A DNA stretch of 64,000 nt from Nocardioides zhouii (lineage in GTDB: Bacteria; Actinomycetota; Actinomycetes; Propionibacteriales; Nocardioidaceae): the NCBI RefSeq assembly GCF_004137345.1, contig NZ_SDWV01000015.1:1-64000 (forward strand), written 5' to 3'. Shown here in pieces: positions 53,685 through 64,000 of this stretch (within the stretch, counting starts at the first letter, position 1; every line of letters starts with the position of its first letter). The position numbers and the translations under genes are program-made. The notes below the pieces were generated by a model. That model had not been told where the DNA came from, did no database searches, and saw nothing but the letters and a program-made list of their open reading frames with translations.

Positions 53685-53712
53685 GGTCGTGCTCCTTTCG
53701 GTGAGGTTCGGA

Positions 53713-54546
53713 TCAGCTCTGGTGGAGGGTGACGTCGCCCGAGGCCGTGGTGGCGCGGACCTCGAGGAAGGGCTGGCCTTCGGCGGGCTCGCCGGTGCTC
53801 GGGAGGCTGGAGGACAGGCGGCCGCTGGCGGTTCGGACGTCGGTCCACACCGGGGTGCCCGACGCGACGCCGATGCTGACGTCGCCACTCGCGGTCTTGG
53901 CGGTGACCCGGCCTGCGGAGGCCTGGGCGACCGTGAGGTCGCCCGACCCGGTCGTGAAGACGACGTCGCCGGTGACCGCGCCGATCTGGGCGTCGCCCGA
54001 TCCGGTCTTGACGGCCACCTCGCCGCTCGCGGCGTCGACGCGTACGTCGCCACTGCCGGACGTGACGACGAGGCCGGAGTCGGCGCGGCGGATGCGGATG
54101 TCGCCCGAGCCCGACTTGATGCGGGCGTCGCCGGCGAGGTGCTCGGCCGCGAGGTCGCCCGAACCCGACTGCACGACGGTGTCACCGTCGACCACGTCGA
54201 GCGAGACGTCGCCGGAGCCGCTGTCGATCCGGGTGTCGGCGAAGCGGCCGTGGGTGGCGACGTCGCTGCTGCCGACCTTGGCGACCAGCGCACTGGCGAC
54301 CGGGACCTCCACGACGATCTCGTGGCGGGGAGTCTTGCCGAAGAATCCGCCCGAGCCCTTGGGGGCGATGATCGCGATCCTGTCGCCGAGGTCGCGGACG
54401 TCGAACTCCTCGGCGCGCTCGCCGGATATGCGGACGGTCGTCTCGATGGTGTCGGTGGCGGTCACGTCGACGGTGCCGCGGCCGTTCTCGACGTGGAGCT
54501 CGATCGGCTCGGGGGTGTCGAAGGTGAGGTCGAGGTGGTTGTTCAT
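53713..54546 (-). CDS. DUF4097-family beta-solenoid protein
   Basis: 277 residues. The middle is built from about eight repeats of the form xxSGSGDVxxxxxxG (IDSGSGDVSLDVVDGD, VQSGSGDLAAEH, IKSGSGDIRIRR, VTSGSGDVRVDA, VKTGSGDAQIGA, FTTGSGDLTVAQ), which form a right-handed parallel beta roll as in DUF4097/adhesin-like proteins. No signal peptide. In this group the partner is often an anti-sigma-like or RHH protein; here the RHH gene lies directly upstream. Confidence 0.87.
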   Translation of the reverse strand: MNNHLDLTFDTPEPIELHVENGRGTVDVTATDTIETTVRISGERAEEFDVRDLGDRIAIIAPKGSGGFFGKTPRHEIVVEVPVASALVAKVGSSDVATHGRFADTRIDSGSGDVSLDVVDGDTVVQSGSGDLAAEHLAGDARIKSGSGDIRIRRADSGLVVTSGSGDVRVDAASGEVAVKTGSGDAQIGAVTGDVVFTTGSGDLTVAQASAGRVTAKTASGDVSIGVASGTPVWTDVRTASGRLSSSLPSTGEPAEGQPFLEVRATTASGDVTLHQS

Positions 54547-54647
54547 CGGGGTCTCCGGTCGGGTTGAGGGTGTGTTCGTCCGACGGGCCGGCCGGTGCCG
54601 GTCCGCGGTGAGGCGGTGGGTGGCCGCTCAGGGGCGGCCGGGGCGGG

Positions 54648-55196
54648 TCAGAGCCAGCCGGTCATCCGGCGGTTTCCCTGCCCCTGTCTGCGGTTGGCGG
54701 CGAAGGGGTCGTAGCCCACGAAGGGGACGCTGCTCAGGTCGACGTCGATGTTGATGGAGTGCTCGTTGGTCGCGCTGCGCACGATCGCGACGAGCCAGGT
54801 GTTGAGGCTCTGCCCGGCGGCCGCGGCCTTCTCCTCGGCCCGCGCCTTGACGGCTTCGGGGATCCGGAGGGTGACCCGCGCCAGGTCGCCGTCCTCCTCC
54901 TCGGGAGGTGCCGGCGGCGCCGGCGGCGGGGGCGGCGCCGGCATCTCGGCGGGCGGTGCGATCTCGACCACGAAGTCGAGCTCGCGACCCACCAGGCGTA
55001 CGTCGACGCTGCCGTCCGGCAGCTCGGCGGTGATCTCGGCCGCGGCGTGGGAGATGGCCTCCATCAGCGCCAGGCGGGCGCTCGGGTCGAGCGCGTACGA
55101 CAGCCGCTCGGCCGCCTGCTTCAGCTCGTCGCTGCCCGCCTCGGCCGCGGCGACCAGGTCGCGGCGAAGGGTGTCGACGTAGGGGGTGATGTCCAT
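54648..55196 (-). CDS. Ribbon-helix-helix DNA-binding protein (HicB/Arc-like)
   Basis: 182 residues from the ATG at 55196. The N-terminal half is a helical domain (DTLRRDLVAAAEAGSDELKQAAERL), followed by a Pro-rich hinge. A C-terminal RHH unit at about residues 105-150 (LARVTLRIPEAVKARAEEKAAAAGQSLNTWLVAIVRSA) is the DNA-binding element of HicB/Arc-type repressors. It sits first in the unit and just after a dense array of TGACATCA/TGATGTCA-type repeats, so it is the likely autoregulator. Confidence 0.8.
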   Translation of the reverse strand: MDITPYVDTLRRDLVAAAEAGSDELKQAAERLSYALDPSARLALMEAISHAAAEITAELPDGSVDVRLVGRELDFVVEIAPPAEMPAPPPPPAPPAPPEEEDGDLARVTLRIPEAVKARAEEKAAAAGQSLNTWLVAIVRSATNEHSINIDVDLSSVPFVGYDPFAANRRQGQGNRRMTGWL

Positions 55197-55207
55197 GCGC
55201 ACCACTC

Positions 55208-55250
55208 TGACATCACAGTGACGTCATGTCAACACCATGGTGATGTCAAC
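55208..55250. promoter_or_regulatory. Dense operator array upstream of the RHH gene
   Basis: TGACATCAC (55208-55216) is inverted as GTGATGTCA (55240-55248). Between them are the palindromes TGACGTCA (55219-55226) and CACCATGGTG (55233-55242), and ATGTCAAC is repeated directly at 55226 and 55243. Such half-site stacking is typical for RHH repressors. Confidence 0.65.
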
Positions 55251-55296
55251 TGGCGTCAGCGTGCCGTCATGTTGGTGTCACGAGGGTGAAACGTCC

Positions 55297-55359
55297 GGTA
55301 GTCCGCATCAAAATTCTGGTCGCGAGCGCCGGTCCGCGAGCATTTTGCTGCGGACTACC
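55297..55359. repeat. 63-bp nested palindrome after the EtfD-like gene
   Basis: Perfect arms GGTAGTCCGCA (55297-55307) and TGCGGACTACC (55349-55359), then inner AAAAT/ATTTT and GCTCGCGGACC-type pairs. It is directly downstream of the EtfD-like stop at 55366 and probably terminates that gene. Same family as 701, 10090 and 28099. Confidence 0.8.
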
Positions 55360-55365
55360 TGGGTG

Positions 55366-58854
<3,489 letters not shown>

Positions 58855-58981
58855 GAAGGGCTGCTCCTCGGATCGGGCGTACTGAGCCGGAGCATATGGC
58901 CGCCGTGCACACCGACGGCAGGTCTCCCGCGCGTGAGAAGAATCCTACCCGCAGGTAACTTGAGCCGACAGCGAGGTGCGA

Positions 58982-59281
58982 TCAGTTCACGATCGCGACG
59001 TTCTCCACCTCGATCTCGCGGGCGTCCTCGCGATAGGTCGCGAGCTTGGCCTTGACCTGGTCCAGAGCCTCGGTCAGCTTTTGGACCCCGTCGCGCAGCT
59101 TCTGCTGGTGCTCGAGGTGGGCGGCGTGGGAGTCGCTCGTCTCGTCCCAGCCGGGCGTGAGCGTCTCGACCTGCTCGAGGAGCTCGTCGATCTGGGTGGT
59201 GATCGCCGTCGTCGCGTCGGCCAGGGCGGTCTCGATCGTGGAGAGGGATCCGTGGTGCACGACCAGGCCGCGCTCGCTCAT
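58982..59281 (-). CDS. WXG100-type small protein
   Basis: 99 residues, helical: SLSTIETALADATTAITTQIDELL, a turn with TPGWDETSDSHAAHLEHQQKL (Trp-Asp in the WXG position), then VQKLTEALDQVKAKLATYRED. The helix-turn-helix of ~100 residues fits the ESAT-6/WXG100 superfamily secreted by type VII systems. ATGA overlap with the gene at 59278. Confidence 0.7.
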   Translation of the reverse strand: MSERGLVVHHGSLSTIETALADATTAITTQIDELLEQVETLTPGWDETSDSHAAHLEHQQKLRDGVQKLTEALDQVKAKLATYREDAREIEVENVAIVN

Positions 59282-59598
59282 CGCGGGCCTCCGCCGAGCC
59301 GGTCGGCCAGCTGGCCGGCGCGTACGGCCTGCTCGACGTCGTTGGTCGCGTGCTCCTGGGCGACGTACATCAGGTTCTGCGAGTAGCCCTCGAGGATCGG
59401 GCCGATGGTGACGGCCACGTCGAACCAGGCGGTGATCGCCTCGCCGAAGCCGGCGGCGGCCTGGCCCTTGAAGCCGGAGCCGGCCTCGCTCTCGATGGTG
59501 GCGCCGAGGTCGCTCAGCGTCGTCTGCAGCGGCTCGATCGCCTCGGCGACGGCCTGGGCGGCCGCCTGCATCTCGGCGTAGACAAGTCCGACGGCCAC
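59278..59598 (-). CDS. WXG100-like small protein
   Basis: 106 residues. Two long helices (YAEMQAAAQAVAEAIEPLQTTLSDL; TAWFDVAVTIGPILEGYSQNLMYVAQEHATNDVE) around GFKGQAAAGFGEAI, where the glycine turn lacks the Trp. Typical size and shape of LXG/WXG partner proteins. Co-translated with the gene at 58982; divergent from the toxin genes. Confidence 0.65.
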   Translation of the reverse strand: MAVGLVYAEMQAAAQAVAEAIEPLQTTLSDLGATIESEAGSGFKGQAAAGFGEAITAWFDVAVTIGPILEGYSQNLMYVAQEHATNDVEQAVRAGQLADRLGGGPR

Positions 59599-59724
59599 GG
59601 GCCGCCCCCTCTCCTCGTGTCCCGGGTGGTCACCGGCCTCCTACCCCACCCCGCGATCTTCACACCCACGCGACAGGGTCGAGAATCCGGTTTGAGGAAG
59701 CCCGTCCCGGGGAATCGAGGAGCC

Positions 59725-60048
59725 ATGCCGTCGTACGACTATGAAGTGGACCTCGAGAGCATGGGCAAGGCCGCCCAGGGGCTCAACGACACCCTGAAGC
59801 TGTTCAAGGACAAGGACGTCGAGGACCTGGTCCCCTCCAAGGGCGACGTCGGCAGCGACGTCGTGTGGGACGCGCTCGACGAGTTCAAGGGCCGGTGGGA
59901 GGAAGGCGTCAACAACCTGTGCCAGGACGTCGAGGAGATGGCCGGTCGGCTCGGCAAGATCGCCATGAACTACTTCGAGACCGACAAGGCCGGCTACGAC
60001 GCCCTCTCCGCCCTCAAGGGCACGATCGCCGCGGTCAAGGTGATGTGA
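59725..60048 (+). CDS. WXG100-like small protein before the toxin
   Basis: 107 residues: YEVDLESMGKAAQGLNDTLKLF, then VVWDALDEFKGRWEEGVNNL and CQDVEEMAGRLGKIAMNYFETD. Helical hairpin of the WXG100 type with Trp residues at the turn. It ends 1 bp before the toxin start, so it is a chaperone-like partner or secretion adaptor for it. Confidence 0.65.
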   Translation: MPSYDYEVDLESMGKAAQGLNDTLKLFKDKDVEDLVPSKGDVGSDVVWDALDEFKGRWEEGVNNLCQDVEEMAGRLGKIAMNYFETDKAGYDALSALKGTIAAVKVM

Positions 60049-60049
60049 G

Positions 60050-61687
60050 GTGCCGGACTTCGAGATCGAGGGCAACCCGGGCAACGTCCGGTCCAAGGCC
60101 CTCACCATGGAGCAGAAGGGCCAGCTCTTCTTCGACACCGGCGACGCGCTGTCGAAGATCGACGTCTCGGGGTGGACCGGCCGCGCGGCCGACGAGTTCC
60201 GCGAGGCCCACGACCTCGAGCCCGACCGCTGGATCAAGTCCGGCAACGGCTTCAAGAAGGCCGCCGCCGGCCTGACGACGTACGCCGGCGAGCTCGAGGA
60301 CGCACAGCGGCGGGCCGAAGCGGCGCGCAAGGAGTACGAGCGCGGTCAGCAGGAGTCGCAGAGCGCCCGCACCCAGTACGACTCGTACATGGGCCGGATG
60401 CGGTCCTACTGGAGCACCGGTGGCACCGACCAGGCCGAGCCGTTCGTCGACTGGGGCGACCCGATCCAGCAGGAGGCGCTGCAGGAGCTCGCCTCGGCCC
60501 GGGCCGACCTCGACAACGCCGCGCACGTCTGCGCCGGGCAGGTGAAGGCGGGCTGCGCCGATGCGCCCGAGGAGCCCAACTGGCTCGAGTCGGGACTGAA
60601 GTTCGTCGGCGGCATCCTCGAGGGCGCCGGCGAGGCCGTGTGGGACCTGCTCACGATGGTGCCGTTCAGCCCGGTCAACCTCGTGATGGACGCCTACAAG
60701 CTCGCGACGGGCGACCTCACGCCCGAGGAGCTGATGAAGAAGTACGAGCTGTCCGCCGAGAACGCCTGGGAGATGGCCAAGGGGATCTACACCGGCCTCA
60801 CGACCGACCCGATCGGCTTCGGCAAGGAGCTCGGCAAGAGCCTGCTCGACTGGGACACCTGGGCCGACGACCCGGCCCGCGCCCTCGGGCACCTCGTCCC
60901 CGACGCGGTCATCGCCATCGCCACGGCCGGCACCGGCGCGCTCGCGACCCGCGGCGCCAAGGGCGGCCTCGACGCGATCGACGCGTTGGGCGACCTCAAC
61001 CGCCTCGACAACCTCGCCGACCTCGGCAAGCTCGACCGGCTCGACGAGCTCACCGGGCTGCGCCGGCTCGACGACCTCCCGGACGACCTCCGCGACCTGG
61101 TCAACAAGCCGATCGGCGACCTCTCGCCGAGTGAGATCGAGCGCCTGACGGAGGCGCGCGACGCGATCCGCGTCGAGCCCGGCACCCCGATGCAGCGGGT
61201 GATCCCCGAGGGCACGGTCGACGACTACCTCCGCGGGTCGTCCGACACCAACCCCTACTTCCAGAGCGACCAGACCTTCGGGTTCACCTCGCGCGCCGAG
61301 GACGTCGACCAGCTGCACACCCCGCGGGAGATGCACGACAAGCTCGGCCTCGACTACAAGCTCGACGACGGGTCGACCCAGTTCAACCCGACCGGCTCCG
61401 ACATCCACGTGCTCCGCTACGACCAGGCCGACCCCAGCGAGCTCGTCGTGCCCCGGCACTCGAAGTTCGACGGCGACGGCACCTTCGACGCGAACGCGGT
61501 CGACCCGGAGAACCCGTTCACCGGCAACGGCTACACCTCCGGTGGCATCCCGGAGTTCCGAACGGACACGCCGACCACGATGCCGGAGGGCTCGCAGATC
61601 TGGCGGATGGACAGCTCAGGGGGTCAGGAGCTCGTCGCCGTGCTCACTGACTACATGGGCAAGAAGATGTGGATGCCCGTCGAATGA
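60050..61687 (+). CDS. Type VII-type polymorphic toxin candidate
   Basis: 545 residues from a GTG start. The N-domain has the WXG-like turn SGWTGRAADEFREAH (residues 40-54) and a long coiled helix. The middle is a hydrophobic/glycine region (KFVGGILEGAGEAVWDLLTMVPF, AVIAIATAGTGALATRGAKGG) and Leu/Asp repeats (LDAIDALGDLNRLDNLADLGKL). The last ~190 residues (VIPEGTVDDYLRGSSDTNPYF to DYMGKKMWMPVE) form a separate domain, in the place of the toxic domain. FGFTSRAEDVDQLHTP reminds of ADP-ribosyltransferase-like toxins but I cannot confirm. The next two genes overlap and may give immunity. Confidence 0.7.
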   Translation: MPDFEIEGNPGNVRSKALTMEQKGQLFFDTGDALSKIDVSGWTGRAADEFREAHDLEPDRWIKSGNGFKKAAAGLTTYAGELEDAQRRAEAARKEYERGQQESQSARTQYDSYMGRMRSYWSTGGTDQAEPFVDWGDPIQQEALQELASARADLDNAAHVCAGQVKAGCADAPEEPNWLESGLKFVGGILEGAGEAVWDLLTMVPFSPVNLVMDAYKLATGDLTPEELMKKYELSAENAWEMAKGIYTGLTTDPIGFGKELGKSLLDWDTWADDPARALGHLVPDAVIAIATAGTGALATRGAKGGLDAIDALGDLNRLDNLADLGKLDRLDELTGLRRLDDLPDDLRDLVNKPIGDLSPSEIERLTEARDAIRVEPGTPMQRVIPEGTVDDYLRGSSDTNPYFQSDQTFGFTSRAEDVDQLHTPREMHDKLGLDYKLDDGSTQFNPTGSDIHVLRYDQADPSELVVPRHSKFDGDGTFDANAVDPENPFTGNGYTSGGIPEFRTDTPTTMPEGSQIWRMDSSGGQELVAVLTDYMGKKMWMPVE

Positions 61688-62028
61688 TCCGACCACCAGG
61701 CATGTACGCCGTCATCGACGGCCAGGAGGTGCGGGTCGACTCGCACGCCCGTGACTTCGTACGGGTCGCCGGCACCCGCCACGAGATGGATGAGCTCGAC
61801 GACTTCGTGTCGGTCGCCACCACCGCCACCTGGCGCGGGGGCACCATCGCGATCAACGCCGTCTCCGGTGACGAGTGCGGCTTCTTCACCAACGACGGCG
61901 CGCTCGCCGAGCGCGAGGGTCTCGCCGGCGACTTCCACAACGGGTGGCACGGTGCGGCCTCCGTCGACGAGCTCACCGACGTCAATGAGAAGGTGACCTC
62001 CATCCACCCGAGGAGGCGCGGAGCATGA
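61684..62028 (+). CDS. Candidate immunity protein
   Basis: 114 residues, start overlapping the toxin stop (ATGA at 61684). No signal peptide; predicted beta-rich (MYAVIDGQEVRVDSHARDFVRVAG, FVSVATTATWRGGTIAINAVSGDEC) and acidic (many Asp/Glu). Small acidic cytoplasmic proteins coupled to a toxin usually neutralise it. Family not recognised. Confidence 0.6.
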   Translation: MIRPPGMYAVIDGQEVRVDSHARDFVRVAGTRHEMDELDDFVSVATTATWRGGTIAINAVSGDECGFFTNDGALAEREGLAGDFHNGWHGAASVDELTDVNEKVTSIHPRRRGA

Positions 62029-62882
62029 CAGTCCTGGAGAAGCTGCTGGTCCCCGAGGCGTCGCGTCGCGTCGTCGAGGAGGGCTACGACTGGCTCACCG
62101 GTCCCGTCTACCGTCCCGACGACCTCATCGGCCTCACCCCGGTCGAGCGGGTCGCGGCGCTGGGACTCGACGGTGAGGACGGCCCGTTCGGCGAGGCCCC
62201 CGACCACGTCGACGTGATCCGTTTCCCCACCCATCCGCTCATGGACCTCCGCGTCCCCACCAACGCCCCCGGCCATGCCGAGGTGCCGTGGCCGACCTTC
62301 CCCACCGGCTTCCTCCGCAACGCTGCAGCGGTCTGGACCCTGACCCTGACGCGGATGCCGGTGAGCGCGCGCTACATCCGGGTCGACCTCGACGGCACCG
62401 AGCGGGAGTTCTCCCGTTACCAGGGCGCCGCCCGCGGGTGGCAGGGCGCCAAGGGCTACTTCCCGCCGCTGCACCTGATCGGTCCGCGCGCCAAGCACGG
62501 TGTCCTCGACCTGCCGTGCTCGTACACCTCCGACCAGCAGTCCGTCGAGCTCGTGTGGGTCGGTGACCAGCGGGCCCCCGAGGGCTTCGAGCAGGTCCGG
62601 CCGATGGTCCACGCGCGCGTCCTCCCGGTCTCCGAGTGCGAGGTCTTCGACATCGCGCTGCTCGCGCGCTGGCGCGAGCACCGCGTACGCGTCCTGCAGC
62701 AGGCGGGCGAGGAGGCGCTGGTGCTGGTCACCCCCGGCTCCCTCGCCGAGGCCGAGGAGCTCGGTGCCACCGAGGCCGAGCCGGGGATCTTCCAGGCGAC
62801 CGTGCCGGCCGCCGAGCTCACCGACCGCGAGGGCGTCCGGTCGGACCCGATGCCCACCCGGTCACGAGCGACCCACTCCTGA
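62025..62882 (+). CDS. Toxin-island protein of unknown function
   Basis: 285 residues, ATG overlapping the previous stop (ATGA). TVLEKLLVPEASRRVVEEGYDWLTG at the start, FPTGFLRNAAAVWTLTLTRM and RYIRVDLDGTEREFSRYQGAARGWQGAKGYF in the middle. No membrane or signal segment. It may be a second immunity gene or a chaperone for the toxin. The stop overlaps the opposite gene by 21 bp. Confidence 0.6.
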   Translation: MTVLEKLLVPEASRRVVEEGYDWLTGPVYRPDDLIGLTPVERVAALGLDGEDGPFGEAPDHVDVIRFPTHPLMDLRVPTNAPGHAEVPWPTFPTGFLRNAAAVWTLTLTRMPVSARYIRVDLDGTEREFSRYQGAARGWQGAKGYFPPLHLIGPRAKHGVLDLPCSYTSDQQSVELVWVGDQRAPEGFEQVRPMVHARVLPVSECEVFDIALLARWREHRVRVLQQAGEEALVLVTPGSLAEAEELGATEAEPGIFQATVPAAELTDREGVRSDPMPTRSRATHS

Positions 62883-64000
62883 CCGCACCCCGGTCACCTT
62901 GCCGGCCCGCGACAGCTCGACGGTCATCAGCACCCGCTGCTTGCCCGGCTTCCTCGCGCAGTAGGTGAACTCGCGTCCCAGCCGCTGCCACGGCTGGCCG
63001 ACGCGCTGCATCAGGGCGCGGACCCTCAAGCCCGTGCCGGCGGCGCGGGTGAAGGCGCGCACCGACCGGCGCTGATCCGGGTTGCGGCACGAGTCGGGCG
63101 CCACGCCCCACGAGCGCTCCCACGTCTGGAGGTAGGCCTCCGCGCCCCGGCCCAGGTCGGCGCCGAGCGCCGCACCGTCTGTGCCGGCCACGTGCTCGAC
63201 GTCCTCGACCCAGTCGGCGTACAAGCCGTAGTGGGCGACGCCGTCGGTGTTGATGTCGAAGACGCGCTCGCCGCTGCGCTGCTGGCTGATCGAGACGCCG
63301 TTGAGCCCGGTGAAGGGGTACGTCACCGGGGCGGGTGCGCCGGCCCCGCGCGGGTCGCCCTGCGCGCCGAAGCCGTTCATGTCCGAGCCGAAGCCGAAGC
63401 CGAAGTAGAAGCGCTCGTCGGTCCAGCCGAGGTGCTGGCGCCACTTCTCGACGAAGCCCGTCGAGTCGCCGGCGTACGGCGCGACGAAGCCGCCAAGCCG
63501 GTAGATGCGCGGGTAGGCGTCCGGGGTCGACCACGAGTGCGACGACACGACGCCGACCGGGCGTCCGGCTGCCTGCTGCTCCTCGAGGTAGTCAAGCGCT
63601 GCGTTGCGGCCGGCGACGCTCATGTGGTCGGGGTCGAAGAGGATCCGGCTGTCGATCATCGCCGAGATGAGCCGCTTGCCGAGCGGGCTGAGGCCGAGCT
63701 GGTTGCAGTGCGGACCCCTCGGGTAGATCGGTGCAGGCTGCACGCCCAGGTCGCCGAAGAGCTTCCAGATGGCGCCGAAGATCGCGTCCTGCTGTGCCGC
63801 TTCCAGGGGAGGCGTGCCCTGCGGTGGGCTGCCGAGGTCGCCGAGGTTGGGCGACTGGAGCCGGTCCTCGGTGCCGGGGGCGTACGTCGTCGGGCAGGTC
63901 TGCATGCGGAGGAACGAGCCGGTGCTGAGGAAGTTGGCGCTGTTGGTCAGCGGCCCGATCGTCCCGGCGTCGCCGGCCACACCGGTGAACGCGTTGTCGA
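62862..64000 (-). CDS. Secreted dipeptidase-like (M19-type) hydrolase, partial
   Basis: The reading frame enters from the right window edge and ends at 62862 (at least 379 residues visible). SRILFDPDHMSVAGRNAALDYLEEQ and GVVSSHSWSTPDAYPR resemble the metal-binding DxxH and SxSH regions of renal-dipeptidase (M19) type hydrolases; DWVEDVEHVAGTDGAALGADLG fits the C-terminal part of that barrel. The final ~75 residues have a separate, beta-type domain with cysteines. The start and signal peptide lie beyond the window. Confidence 0.65.
   Translation of the reverse strand, partial: DNAFTGVAGDAGTIGPLTNSANFLSTGSFLRMQTCPTTYAPGTEDRLQSPNLGDLGSPPQGTPPLEAAQQDAIFGAIWKLFGDLGVQPAPIYPRGPHCNQLGLSPLGKRLISAMIDSRILFDPDHMSVAGRNAALDYLEEQQAAGRPVGVVSSHSWSTPDAYPRIYRLGGFVAPYAGDSTGFVEKWRQHLGWTDERFYFGFGFGSDMNGFGAQGDPRGAGAPAPVTYPFTGLNGVSISQQRSGERVFDINTDGVAHYGLYADWVEDVEHVAGTDGAALGADLGRGAEAYLQTWERSWGVAPDSCRNPDQRRSVRAFTRAAGTGLRVRALMQRVGQPWQRLGREFTYCARKPGKQRVLMTVELSRAGKVTGVRSGVGRS

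Noticed and set aside
58982..60048. Complete type VII secretion locus
   Set aside because: No EccC ATPase, EccD channel or mycosin gene in the window; only WXG100-type small proteins.

Overview
The window is 64 kb of GC-rich DNA with tightly packed genes, many GTG starts and many 4-bp ATGA/GTGA overlaps between genes. Gene content points to an actinobacterium, probably a Nocardioidaceae relative (Nocardioides type; inferred from gene style, not from a marker gene). It includes a mycothiol-dependent maleylpyruvate isomerase family enzyme, WXG100-type proteins, DivIVA-type coiled coils, a FadE5-like acyl-CoA dehydrogenase, an EtfD-like membrane Fe-S protein, and an iron box of the IdeR/DmdR type. 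It looks like chromosome. I see no phage, plasmid or complete IS element, no CRISPR array and no rRNA.

Left part (1-17 kb): an ArsR-type regulator with a palindromic operator, a phosphoesterase, a glutathionyl-hydroquinone-reductase-like GST and a secreted protein with a terminal LPDTG. Next is a duplicated cassette of Tat-signal protein plus tiny exported peptide (4.4-6.2 kb), in which the first copy of the large protein has been deleted to a 21-codon stub. Then come a three-gene 2-oxoacid dehydrogenase operon (E1 alpha, E1 beta, E2), an epimerase, two coiled-coil/DivIVA proteins, a fused carboxyltransferase, an M1 peptidase lipoprotein and an ECF sigma factor.

Middle (17-46 kb): a Ser/Thr kinase and two anchored paralogous proteins, an amidohydrolase, and a PucR-type regulator divergent from a ferredoxin reductase/fatty acid desaturase pair. 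A 49-codon gene with its own perfect terminator follows. There are two ECF sigma/membrane-partner pairs and an ABC-2 exporter operon with a DesK-like kinase and a frameshifted response regulator. A FadE5-like dehydrogenase, a TauE/SafE exporter with an Rrf2 regulator, and several membrane or secreted proteins of unknown role complete this part.

Right part (46.7-64 kb): a tRNA-Gly(CCC) with a decayed neighbour copy, a GDSL hydrolase, dcd, and a five-gene siderophore-iron uptake operon behind an iron box. Then come an RHH regulator/DUF4097/30-codon peptide operon with a dense operator, the EtfD-like protein carrying a 440-residue disordered tail with repeated SLFD motifs, and a small WXG100-type polymorphic toxin island. 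A secreted M19-like hydrolase runs off the right edge.

Scattered between genes is a family of nested palindromes of about 63 bp (701, 10090, 28099, 55297) that share an internal layout. Together with the duplicated peptide cassette, the SLFD tail and the RHH operon, these are the most interesting unexplained structures.
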